From Rostrohypoxylon terebratum (Eukaryota; Ascomycota; Sordariomycetes; Xylariales; Hypoxylaceae), in the NCBI GenBank assembly GCA_022497145.1, contig MU385932.1:94034-158033 (forward strand): DNA of 64,000 bases. The letters are read 5' to 3'. Of this stretch, positions 46,101-57,025 are shown piece by piece. Below the pieces are notes generated by a model. That model saw nothing but the letters and a program-made list of their open reading frames with translations. It had not been told where the DNA came from and ran no database searches. Made by a program: the position numbers and the translations under genes. Numbering within the stretch: position 1 is the first letter of the stretch; each line of letters opens with the position of its first letter.

Positions 46101-47865
46101 ATTGGGAGGTGTATGCTGAAAGATATGGCAACCTTCGCAGCCAGGTCGCTAATCAAGGAGGCCAGCCTTTCTGTGAATGGATGATAAAAGGCGTAACGGT
46201 CGTGCTTTTCCACAATAGGCCGTTGAGCCCACATCACCACAACCTACACGGAATTAGTTTGATGGTACCGAAGCAAGACATTATAAGCAAGACAAGATAC
46301 CTCGGATCCCGGTACGAAGGCGTTGACCATCAAAGCAAAAAACAACAACACGGATCTCTGCTGCAAGTTCTCGGCATCCTCTGGCAATTTAAAGAACAAA
46401 CTGCCTATGATGACTCCAAGTATAGTGTTGGCGATTATTGCAGATATATCGGCAGTTGCATTTGCCTTCGATCGCTGAATAGCCCTGGACAAGCACGCGA
46501 GAGTTTGTCGGACAATTGTGAGCGGATACGTGGATGTTTGGAGGCTAACGTGTAGTATTAGTAAATTATACCTCATGATATCATGATTTTCCGCGAGCAA
46601 GGGAGAATGAATACCTCAATAATTCATGTCGAGTGGCCTTCTCGACGTCTTCCACGGAACGCGCCATGCGTATGGGGTGTAATGCGTTGAAGCTATCTAT
46701 CTTAGCGCGTAATGCCGCGGCTTCTTCACTGTGCTTCCACACATTAGAAAACTCGTCAGGCAGTTGTGGTACTATTGTCTCGTAGCCGGCCTGGATTATG
46801 CGCTCGGCTGGGTTGGTCAAAGAAGTCAAGAAGTCAGCAGTTGTTGCTCTACTTGGTTTCACGAACCCAAGTTTGGTGAAGTAATCAGCAGCGAGCTCTA
46901 CTGGGCCAAAGTATATCTGACGCCCCTCGTAAAGTACTACCACGCTGTCGAAATTCTATAATATCACTGTCAGTCGACGCGCAACGAGACAGATAGCAGG
47001 GATAACTCGCCTCATACATGTCCTCAGAAGTTTGGTACAGGCTCATCGCCACGGTGGACTTGTGCCTATTTGTTGTGTCCCTCAAGAGCTGAACAAAGTT
47101 GCCTGCAGTCAAGCTGTCGAGCCCACGGGTGCTGTTATCCCAGAATTGAACCTGCGCGCCACCAACAAAAGCTTCCGCTAAGCTTGTACGACGCTTCTCA
47201 CCACCACTGATGCCGCGGATCAAGGCGTCTCCTACCGGAGTGTGGAAGGCTTCGGTGAGTTTAAAGCGGGAAGCGACATCCAAGGCAAAATTTGGGTCAA
47301 CCTTTTTGGTCCTAGTAGAAGCAGCAAAATTGAGTGTCTGTCCTAGTGTAAGTTCCGGGAAATGGACGTCTTGTTCTGCAAGGTAGACGCGCTCTCCCTT
47401 GAAGAGACTGTGAAACTCTCTATAAGAGATTCCTGAGGAGATTAGGGTTAGGAGGCTATAGTATAGGTATGAGGTATCAATTCATTTGAAAATACCTTGG
47501 TAATTGACGCTGTCTTCATCATTTAGATGAAGCCCCTGAATTTCACCACCTAAAGCTTTCAGAAGGGTAGAACAACCGCTCCCGGGGCGACCCAGCACCA
47601 ATAACATCTCTCCCGGCAGTATCATGCCCTCGAATCCACGAAGGATCTCTACATGGTGTTTCGGTCGTGGCTTGAATATTCCAGCCACGAATCGAAGCGT
47701 TGCAGGAATAACGTGGAGAAATGATTCCTGATACTGAGTTGTCGAGGTGGACCCAAAACAGCGAAGATCTTTGAACGAGACGCCAATTTGGAGTTTTCTA
47801 GGCTGGTGTGTCCCTCCTTCGTCTTCACCCACTACATACGCAGCAGGCTCGAGATCTTTCCCCAT
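43103..47865 (-). CDS. PDR-type (ABC-G) full-size multidrug transporter
   Basis: Eleven exons with consistent phases: 47865-47496, 47432-47011, 46955-46615, 46544-46301, 46243-45824, 45777-45584, 45529-45175, 45122-44732, 44676-44102, 44054-43573, 43517-43103; 1402 residues. Domain order is NBD1-TMD1-NBD2-TMD2. NBD1 has the fungal-PDR degenerate Walker A 'GRPGSGCST', signature 'SGGEKRR' and 'WDNSTRGLDS'. NBD2 has 'GVTGAGKTSLL', 'LNVEQRKRLTIAVELVAKP' and 'DEPTSGLDSQTA'. Six-helix clusters follow each NBD, with 'PWLGWFWRINPLAYTYESLLINE' in TMD1 and 'FWIFMYRVSPLTYLIEGL' in TMD2. Exon 2 ends at GCGAGT, an apparent GC-AG intron. The N-terminus before NBD1 is shorter (about 35 residues before the PDR-like 'GVSFKDL') than in most PDR proteins. 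It exports hydrophobic compounds across the plasma membrane; next to three P450s it may export their product. Confidence 0.93.
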
Positions 47866-48663
47866 CTTGAATATCTGCTTAGGGAGGCTGCAATACCTAT
47901 CGAACCAAACCGACTATGGAAAACACGTTGAAAGAGGAACACCCGGTAAGATTATACTAGGTATTATAATGAGAACAGTTGGGGGAAGGAAACTGCATTT
48001 TCTAGATTGTCCTTGACAACTCGCCGAAGAATGAAATGATATCCCAGATAGGTACACAGGTACGAGTATAGAGGACGCGAGGTCATTGGCCAGGGCATAA
48101 GGCATATGGAATATATAAAATATTGATGCCATGCCTCGCGTATGCCCCCTACATATGTCCATGCAGCGATCCGTCATCTTTGCCCTGGATTGGTGGTGGA
48201 TTGATGGTGGATTGGGGATGAAGTTTACTACATAAGATAAGTCAAAGCAACATCACAATCACTTATACTTGGCAATCGTATTCGGGTTTCAGCTATTTTC
48301 TGCCGTGTAACCATCCCAATTTTCATGTACCTACCTGTAGGTAGGTTCAATGTTGGTTGGTTAGTGACCGCAGCTTCAATGTTAAACGTGACACGGCAGC
48401 TGAGTGTACTCGGTACTCGGTACATGTGGTGTCTAGATCCACCCACACGCCTTGGCATTACACCTATTACATCTCATGTCGCACAAGGAAATCAGCATCA
48501 GGCACAAAACGTCACACAAAGCACACAAAGTTGCCCGCGGAAAGCAGCGGCACAGCCGCAGCCTGTAATTGCTTTTGTAGTACCAACCTAACATGGATTG
48601 GATCCATATTATCTAGCTGACCGATAGAATACCTCGATACCCCGAAACCCAACCCCTATTCAT
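47866..48663. promoter_or_regulatory. Spacer: 5' flank of PDR transporter, 3' flank of P450-1
   Basis: 798 bp with no supported gene. A short frame on the minus strand (48177-47914) could be part of a leader. TACCTACC/TAGGTAGG motifs lie near 48326-48346. Confidence 0.4.
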
Positions 48664-50551
48664 TCAAGCCCTTCTCTTCATATGTATCGAGATGGCATTC
48701 TTCGGTACTTCAGTGCCGAATCCAAATGATCGCACGTCAAACTCAATTTTCTCCGTCAGCACTTGAATATCAAACTTCTGCGTTAGAAGAGCACAAGCTA
48801 ATGACATGACATTCTTAGCTAGAAACCTTCCCGGGCAGATTAATTGGCCGCCTGTGGATTTTACTCGGGTCAGCTTTGAATGATTAATGGTATAATGGTA
48901 TCGCGATATATACTCATACTCACCTCCGTAAGGAATCCAGGACCCCTCCAAACCCTTTAGTGAGAAATATGGTTTCCCATCGCTAGATCCCTCGCCAGAA
49001 CCAGACGCATGCTCTGGCAATCGGTTACGGTGCGTCTCCTTTGTTGGGCCACTCGTAGGGTCAGCTGGATCAATCAAGAACCTATCAGCCCAGAATGAGT
49101 TCAAGGGACGAGATCCGTGCTTGGTATTCCAGAAATCCTCGTCCATATGTGCAGGGTGGGAATTAACGAGACCAAGAGCCCCTTTCGGGAGCCGATATCT
49201 TCCCAGAGAGACATCGGATAGTGGCGAGCTCACGACCGTAAAAGACTTGACGTGCAAACGAAGCGTTTCGGCGTAAATTGAAGCAAGGAGAGGGATGGTC
49301 GACAACTTTTTTAGATCAATATCTGCCCAATCCTGCTGTTGGAAGAGTGAATTGACTTCGTCTCGGACGCGATTCATGACATCTCGATCATTCGCGACAT
49401 GGATGAGTGCTAAGGTTGATGCCGATACGATATTTGCGATCGAACTAGAAACGTCGTCAGCTACGTACTATGTAGTCAAAGCCGCGTTCTATTACGTACG
49501 CCCAAGCTACACCAAGGTCACCGGCGGCAAGTGTGTCGTCATCTTGAATGATGTTAAGCATCTTTTGACGCTGTCTCATCCAAGTAGACCCCCAGAACGG
49601 ATCACCGTCTCTATCTTGGCTTATAGAAGCTTCGGTGAAGTGCTGCCGTGCGTATGAATACCATCGTTTGAAATGCTGGTGCAGTTTCTTTCGGACGGCA
49701 TAGGGTTTAGGCATGATGAAAGACCATACACCTCTGGCTAGCAAGGGCAACGCCCTATCGAACTCGAACAGATCGTCCATGAACTCCGGATTGACTTCCA
49801 GTAGACTCGGACCAAAGATGGCCTGGACTAGAGATCGTCCTACAGTACTGTGAATGAACCGCCGAAAGTCTTTGATCTCGATCCATTCGCCCACTGGAGC
49901 ATCCAAGCCTTGGATTTGAGAGATAAGAATACTTCGAAACCGCTGCAAAGTGGGATCGAAGCCTGGGCCAGTCAAGGCCCTTTCGATACCGTCGTTGAGA
50001 ATGCGGTGCATCCGGCGCTCAGGCACGATGTTACTTCCGGGGAAGGGCTTGTGGAATTGACCAGAGTTATCTTCTGCGTAGACGGAAAGCCACTTTTCAG
50101 GCATGCCGAATAGGTACTTGCACGCATATACGTGGACTCGACCCGCACACATTGCAGCTGACTTCTTCCATATCTGCTTGATGGTTTCCGGATCCTGGAA
50201 GAGGAAAATCTTCCACTTGGGGCCCACAGAGATGGTAGAGGAAACTAGCTTCCCGGAATGTGATCTAAACAATTATTAGTACCAGAAACGCTGGAATTTT
50301 GAAGGCATCTGTTTATGGTTACCATACGTCGCACGTCGGATGAAGTCAGGGCAGTTCCATAAGAAGGGAATGATGCTCCCAAGATAGGGGACCAACACCG
50401 GATATTGGGGAGGAAGTTCTTCTTTGCCGTCCCTTTCGCGAGCTTTGCAGTATTCAGCATTGCTTTGCACATAACTAAGTACACCCAAAGCACCAAGTGC
50501 AAAACCAATGAATGATAGTAATACCGGTGAGGAAATATCCAGTAAAAGCAT
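48664..50551 (-). CDS. Cytochrome P450 (1), CYP7/8-like, heme-loop Arg replaced
   Basis: Microsomal monooxygenase. Exons 50551-50328, 50264-49500, 49444-48924 and 48851-48664; 565 residues, phases 2, 2 and 1. An N-terminal anchor helix 'VLLSFIGFALGALGVLSYV' is followed by the Pro-rich hinge 'LPPQYPVLVPYLGSIIPFL'. The I-helix is of the CYP7/8 type ('GVAWASIANIVSAST') without the usual acid-Thr pair. The K-helix is 'YAETLRLH' (E-x-x-R). The heme loop reads 'IPYGGGQLICPGRFLAK', with Cys at about residue 509. Two positions before that Cys, where nearly all P450s have Arg, there is Leu; the paralogue at 57026-58909 has Arg. The substitution is inside exon 4 and does not depend on the splice choice. 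Fungal members are often labelled as steroid 7-alpha-hydroxylase-like; the substrate is unknown here. Confidence 0.88.
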
Positions 50552-52051
50552 GTTGTTTTAGGAAGATTTCTATATATGTCTAGATTTAACAATATCTGCG
50601 TTGAGAGAGTTGATTTACAGAGGTAGTGTCTTGATAGAATGATCTTCATCGTCAGCAGATCGCGATCTAATATCTGAAAGAAGACTGTCTGTCATTGAAG
50701 AGGCATTCAACTAGGGATCCGGCCAACTACGTAGGTAGGTAAGAAGGTACCTACGCTGCCGTTAGAATTCAAACATCCATAGATCCTCAGCCTCAAAACT
50801 TGGAGGGTAAGACGGAACGACGGCGACCTCGACATGTATCGACCACAGCCGTTCGAGGATAGCTCTATTACTTGGTAATGGTTGGTGATTGGAAGGCACT
50901 GGGTAAATACAGATCCTTCGAGTTGTCGCCAAATTTACACGAGAATGGGAAGTTACTACATGACACACCCTTCTTCGCTTTTGGTTTCCCGACTTGTTTT
51001 GATAGTTGCCGCCTTAAAAGTTCTATACCATTGTATGAGGCGGTATATCTACAGAGAAGCCGAGATTATGCGGTAGGTGAAGGTGAGGCGCTTCGCCTAT
51101 ATGATTGGTCGATGATGGCGTGTAGGTCAGGTATAGGCAAGCTCCAAAGTCTACGCCACAATATATTAGAACATTGCGCTTTTATCCATTCTGAGGTGGC
51201 ACTGATGGGCTGATGGGAGCTGCACGTTGAGGCGACATTCGTGTTACCAACTTGTCAGCGTCCGTTTCACGAAGCGCGAGCTGTTGCCAGAGGGTCCCGC
51301 CTTATGAGGAGTAGTTATTAATAGAGATTGAACTAAATGTTGGTGATGTTGGTGATCGAAAAGGCGGGCTTGGTACGATGTAACGTCATTTTGCCAAGTT
51401 CCGTGAACGGGCCATGCGGGACTAGACTCCACCGGTAGCTAAGCTCCAGCTGTATTCTGTGGGTCATTTTATATGGGAAGATACTTCGTATGTATGCCGA
51501 GACTACCTGGGACCCGCCAGCCCGCCAAGCAACATCCGTGGATCCACCAAGTTTATCTCTATGGTGGGGCCTATCTGAAATATAGCACCGTTGTCCACTG
51601 AAAGTCTGAGGTTTAACTTTCAATGTTCCAAGGTTCCTCCCACAGTCTGTGATACCCCAGATTTTCCAAGTACATCTATGGATACCTATGTATAGCTACA
51701 TCACATCAAGGTATCAGATTTCACATGTACAGTATACGCAGGTACCTTTGACTCGTAATGTTCAAGCTGCCAATGGATCACTTTATTTTGTGCGACACAC
51801 CGCGCAGCAACGCCAACAGTTTTTTTCCAGTGTCAGTTTCAGTGTAGCAGGCGGCTCCTAATTTACAATTCACATTTCACATTTCACAACAGCACAAACT
51901 TCCTCCTCGTAATTCTCCCATTCCCCTCTCCTCTCCTACCTCCCCTTCTCGACTCTTCAACTCTCCAGCTATCCAACTCTCTTACCTTAGCTAGACACTG
52001 ACCACCCTGCCACCATCTTGCACACCTTCGTGGGGCAGTAATATCCTCAAA
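50552..52051. promoter_or_regulatory. Divergent promoter between P450-1 and P450-2
   Basis: 1.5 kb between divergently oriented start codons. Short frames here (for example 50872-51213, plus) match no family. A C/T-rich leader (51895-52000) lies just upstream of the P450-2 start. Confidence 0.4.
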
Positions 52052-53803
52052 ATGTCCAATTCACTAGTGCTTGGGGCCTCATTACTGCTCGTCATTTACC
52101 TGTACACCAAGCTCCGGTACGCGCGCTTCCGGCAGTATGCTGGCATTCCTCAGCTACCCCCTTCCTTATTGCTAGGCCATCTGAAGTATATGGGCGACTA
52201 TCTCGCCCAAGGCCCTGCAGACCGTCACCCAGGCAAGAGAGTTTCATTGCTGCTTATTTTCATTATATTCTAATGTGTAGAGCAGATAGTATTTTCATAC
52301 AAATGAATAATGACTTGGGAAGGCCGCCGCTGATGTTAGTGGACCTTCGACCGGTAAATCGTCCCATGGTTCTTGTTCGTAGCCATGAAATTGCCGAGCA
52401 AATATCCAAAGCCTCCAAGCTCTACCCAACAAGCACGCCTAAGTCTGATATGGGATATTTAGAGCCTGTAATTGGTCCAACGTCCATTCTAACCTTACAT
52501 GGCGAACCCTGGAAGGCACTTCGGAAGAGATACAATCCTGGATTTGCGCCTCAGTACCTTATGACACTTTTACCGTGCATTCTCGACAAGACCTCCAGTT
52601 TCATCGAGCGCCTGGACGGCTTTGCAAAAACCGGTGGTGATTTCCAGCTCGTCCTTCTGGGTGTCAATCTAACGTTCGACATCATTGGTGCCGTCGTCAT
52701 GGGCGAGGATCTTCACGCCCAGCATGTTAATCCGTCAAGCTCGAGTGAGCTCATTCGAATTTACAGGGAGCTTCTTAGTGCTTACGCTGATGACAAGGCC
52801 GATCTTCCTTGGTGGCTAATACCACGCACGATACTGAAACGCCGCCGCCTTGGGAAACGCGTTGACACTATAGTGAAAGCTATGATTCGCCGCAACCAAG
52901 GCGCCAAGAGTAACGACGCTCGCAACATTCTCTCGCTCACCTTGCAAGATACCGAAGCTCTTGGACCAAAGCTTTTAGACGAAGCCTGCAATCAGATCAA
53001 AACGTTCCTGTTTGCTGGTCACGATACTACTAGCACGGCGCTCGCGTGGGCATTTTACGAATTATCCCTTACACCACATGCTCTGAAGGCTGTCCGCGCC
53101 GAACTCGATGACATATTTGGACCCGACACCGATGTGTCAGAAGTGCGCGCTAGGCTTCTCTCGCCCGAAGGCCCAGATACATTGCACAACATGAAGTATA
53201 TTTCAGCAGTGATCAAAGAAACGCTACGGTTGCATCCACCGGCCGCAACGGCGCGCCTCTCACCACCCGGAAGTGGCCTCACAGTGCGTGCACCGGATGG
53301 CCAAGAACATTGCCTTGATGGGATGATCATTTACAACTGCGAAACTTTGATACACCGGGACCCTGAGATATATGGTGACTCGGCCAATTTATTCGTGCCA
53401 GAGCGGTGGCTTGGTCAATACGACGAGACGACCGAGAAGGTCCAGACGGACCTGTCTCCTCACCAGATCCCTACCAGCGCATGGAGGCCGTTCGAGCGTG
53501 GGCCTCGTAGCTGTATCGGACAAGAGTTTGCCAATATCGAGTTACGTGTCATCATCGCCATCATCGCCCGTCGATACGATTTTACCAAGGTTGGCCTCGG
53601 TGAGATTAAGGTGGATAGCAGCGGTCTGCCGGCCGCAGCTAAGGAAGGAAGATATGAAGTCCAATCAGAACTCTATAATGTAAGCAGTCAAATCTTCCTA
53701 CCCCTTTTTGCCACTTGCTAACTCGACATTTTAGACACGACAGGTCTCATCCAAGCCAGTTGACGGGATGAAGATGAAGGTGAAGATGGCACGGCCCAAA
53801 TGA
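52052..53803 (+). CDS. Cytochrome P450 (2), canonical microsomal type
   Basis: Exons 52052-52232, 52286-53679 and 53735-53803; 547 residues. The first intron appears to be GC-AG (donor G|GCAAGA at 52233). That choice alone keeps phase and joins 'ADRHPDSIFIQMNNDLG', and no GT donor does. An N-terminal anchor 'LVLGASLLLVIYLYTKL' precedes 'PQLPPSLLLGHL'. Conserved elements are the C-helix 'WKALRKRYNPGF', the I-helix 'FLFAGHDTTSTALAW' with its acid-Thr pair, the K-helix 'KETLRLHPPA', the PERF-like 'FVPERWL', and the heme loop 'FERGPRSCIGQEFA' with Arg and Cys present. All catalytic features are intact. It resembles CYP59-type and related P450s of fungal secondary metabolism, but the family assignment is weak. 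It lies between P450-1 and the second rhodopsin-like gene. Confidence 0.9.
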
Positions 53804-54290
53804 ACCTTAAAATGTGTAATCATACTAGTAAATAAAGAAAAATAGCGGCGATTAGATTGGTTTATTCATTCACATGCTATCACACACTACACTTTGTCAT
53901 TTCACTTTCACCTGCCTTTGGAGATCCTTGCACGTTGACTCCAACAATGTTTTTCACGCTTATATCACGTAAAGAGCGAGGCTATATCATAATATACACC
54001 TGATTCACGAACCGTAGTTCTCAGTTAAGACCTATACGACTACTGAGTTCATGATATATTCTTTCATCTACCTCCTAAGCTCTAGGTATGTCCAAGTTTG
54101 AAAATCCCGTATCCGTCTGCCACAAAAGTTCCATAAATACTTTGATAGGTACCTGATCAGTTTGAATCTAAGCCTTCATGTTATCGTGTATCTTGGCAAT
54201 ACGATTAATTGTAGTGCCGACAGCATAAAAATTCACTCTGCTCCGCTTTAAGGTACAGACTCGGTAAAAGTCCGACTCATCCCTGGCGCC
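53804..54290. other. Convergent 3' spacer
   Basis: 3' flanks of P450-2 and rhodopsin-like 2; no gene is supported. Confidence 0.4.
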
Positions 54291-55929
54291 CTAGGAACTT
54301 GTGGTCTTAGCCACTCCACCCCTCGAAGAAGGAGGAACCGAAGACTGATCACTTTTGAGATGCGAATGGTAATCCACATCAATGGATTGGAGCTCGTTAT
54401 AGGTCGTCAACTCGGATAATTCTGTGGGTTGACCCTGGCGAGTTCCCCGCAGTAAGCTTCTCAGACCCGTGATGGTCGCGCGGGGGATCTTTGGTAAGTC
54501 GGCATGCGCATTCACAGCGTTGTCGCTTACTATCAGCTTCTGCTCGCCACGAGCGGTAAACGAGCCGCTGGGCCTGTGGCGAAGTGTCCCGGCGTAGCGA
54601 CTCAGCACCGTCCAGGACGCTATCGTGCCGCTTTTGAAGGTGACGAAGGCCACCGGCAAACAACTGCAGGTTACGCCCGCAATCAACTCTACACCCCTAT
54701 ATGTTAGGTATGATGTTAGTCATCTTATACGTAAAATTGAAGTTAGAGGAGAGAAGATAGAAGCCATACCCAAAGATCATGTTGATTGAGGAATACCAGG
54801 AGAAGTCATTGGAATGCAGCTGCTCGAAACGAAAGACTACAGTGACTATCGAACAACCGGTCGCACTAAAACGTAGTGTTAACCTCATGAACGCGTGGGT
54901 ATCGGACAAATAGGGGAACCAACATGAGACCAACGAGGAAGAGGGCAATAATGCCGACGCGACGCATCACGGACAGGTGAAGACTCGAAATCAGTAGGGT
55001 AGGAACTGCCAAGACGTAAACGTCGGAGACAGTACTGAAGACCCCCTGAACAGAAGAAAGTCGCAGCTGTGGTCTATTGCATCCACTTTTGGCCTGTTGT
55101 TCTGCGAATGCGATGGGGTTGGAGGTCGGCGGCCACTTGTAGAAGTCGCAGGAGACGACCGTCGTGATGATGGCAGCGAGGTAGAAGACTGTTATCACCG
55201 CAATGCCCATCCAAATCATGATGGCCGCCATTTTGGAGGGTCGGAAGATGCGTAGGTATTGCACGAGAAGCGACGTCTTAATGAATATGGAGGCGGCACC
55301 GTAGAGAACTGTCACAACCACCGAACACTAGAGACGAGGCGAATTAGTCGATGGGTAGTATACAGCAGCGGAAGGCTATGAGACGCGGTTCTTCATACTC
55401 GGATGTAATCCAAGTTGATGACAATCAGCCGGACGTTCCATTGGTGAGGTCCAAGGTATCCCTTTCCAAATACTATGGCCATGTATCGTTAGACTGTGTA
55501 CAGTGGACTGTGACCAATGATATCAGTCTGACTCACGCGATAGAGCGACACCACAATAGGAGATGACAGCCGCCTGGAGGGAAAATTATAACGATTAGCT
55601 ATCTGTAGATTCGGGGTCTGCGCATGCATTCACGTACTGTACCGGCGATGCATAGGTCTACCATATCTCGATTAGCTACCTACTACACGGGGAAGAAGAC
55701 AACGGGCGTGTTTCTTACAGTCGTCTGCGCCTACTGCACGTGTCCTACACACTCTCGTGTACAGGCGAACATATACGATGATAGCCATCACAGGGAGCAT
55801 GACACAGAAGACGATCTTCCCCGCCGGAGCCAAAGACTCGGGGTTGTCGAAGTTGGGGACGACGCCCGGCGGAGGCGTTAAGGCGGGGAGGTTGTCATAG
55901 GCCGAAGGGGGGAGATTGGAGAGATCCAT
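54291..55929 (-). CDS. Fungal rhodopsin-like seven-helix membrane protein (2)
   Basis: Seven exons with consistent phases: 55929-55719, 55666-55638, 55573-55537, 55472-55399, 55327-54924, 54865-54770 and 54696-54291; 418 residues. Two exons are very short (29 and 37 bp) and were recognised by family motifs. 'VGADD' joins 'YMVDLCIAGT', then 'AAVISYCGVALS', then 'GKGYLGPHQWNVRL', the expected Gly-x-His-x-Trp loop. Further landmarks are 'LYGAASIFIKTSLLVQYLRIF' (helix 3), 'CNRPQLRLSSVQGVFSTVSDVYVLAVPTLLISSLHLSVMRRVGI' spread over helices 5-6, and 'GGVELIAGVTCSCLP' at helix 7. A polar cytosolic tail of about 110 residues follows. It is the same family as the gene at 5547-6886 but clearly diverged, with a different intron layout. 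Both copies sit beside secondary-metabolism-type genes. The role is unknown; a sensor function is inference only. Confidence 0.85.
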
Positions 55930-57025
55930 GGTTCAGAATCAAGCGAACTTAGTATGGCACTGGCTGATTGGGGATGGGCATGAACGGCCGAGAGAGGTTT
56001 TGCGATAACATCAGTAGCCTGAGACGTACGGGTATGCCTATATACGATTATATAATGGTCGGTCTAGGGAAGAAGAACGCTTATCCCTCAGAGGCGAGCG
56101 GGCGAATGCTCACGAATGCAATTCAGACAATATAAAATCTGTGCCTCTCCCCTTCTCCCCTACACCCCTACGAAAAGGTTTCGTATTGGATTGCCATGCA
56201 TTTCAGGTAGCCCTACCAAGAGGTAGCGGACACTTCTCGCCGCTATAACGGCATTCTTTTTGAGGCAGGAATGTGCACACGCAAGCAATAACTCAGATAG
56301 TACTGCATGCCGTCTAAACGATCGAAAGGGAATCGAAAGCTTGGAAAGCTGTTATCAATGGCGCGATGTGTTTTCAGCAGGTTGTTTGGAGCAGGCTTGC
56401 GGCGCAGGTAGCATCCATCTTTGGCCGTTATATATGGGACTTCAATGTTCTACCAACAGTAGGTACTAGGTACAAACAAGATCTATTGCCAACACTACCT
56501 AGGTATGTATTGTACTACCAACAGTACTAACAGTACCAACTGCAGCCTTAAATGAAGTCGGGTATTTACGGCTCTCTAGGACGCTCTGGACGCTCTAGAC
56601 CTATGTATCTGTACGATGTGCCTTAGACGTGCATCGAGCCAAGGGGGCAGGGGGGTACCCTGAAAAGTACAAGGTACGTACCCGAGGGACCGGACCCTAC
56701 ATCCTACCCCTGTACAGCCCTGTATGACCGTGACGTGGGGGCGGGAAGGACCCGTGGTGGGGCGATGGCAACGCACTAGTGAGACGGTAGATCCATTTCA
56801 AAACCTTCTCCGTTCCTCCATCACTCAACCATCCATGGATCCTTACAATATATAATATATACACCTAGGTATGATTTCGATGGTATCCTAGGTAGTACCA
56901 AAGGAATTACTGACTCTTTCTTGCTCATCCTACTTTTCTCTAATATAACAGATGGATACATCGTAATTCCCAACAGGACCCTACGAACTACGAGCACGCA
57001 ACACACTCCGTCTGACCACCCTCTT
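55930..57025. other. Spacer with TACC/GGTA-rich motifs
   Basis: 1.1 kb between rhodopsin-like 2 and P450-3. It has TAGGTAC/CTACCAACAG short repeats at 56450-56545 and no supported gene. Confidence 0.45.

Noticed and set aside
50872..51213. 113-codon frame between P450-1 and P450-2
   Set aside because: No recognisable motif and it lies in a divergent promoter region; composition is not clearly coding.
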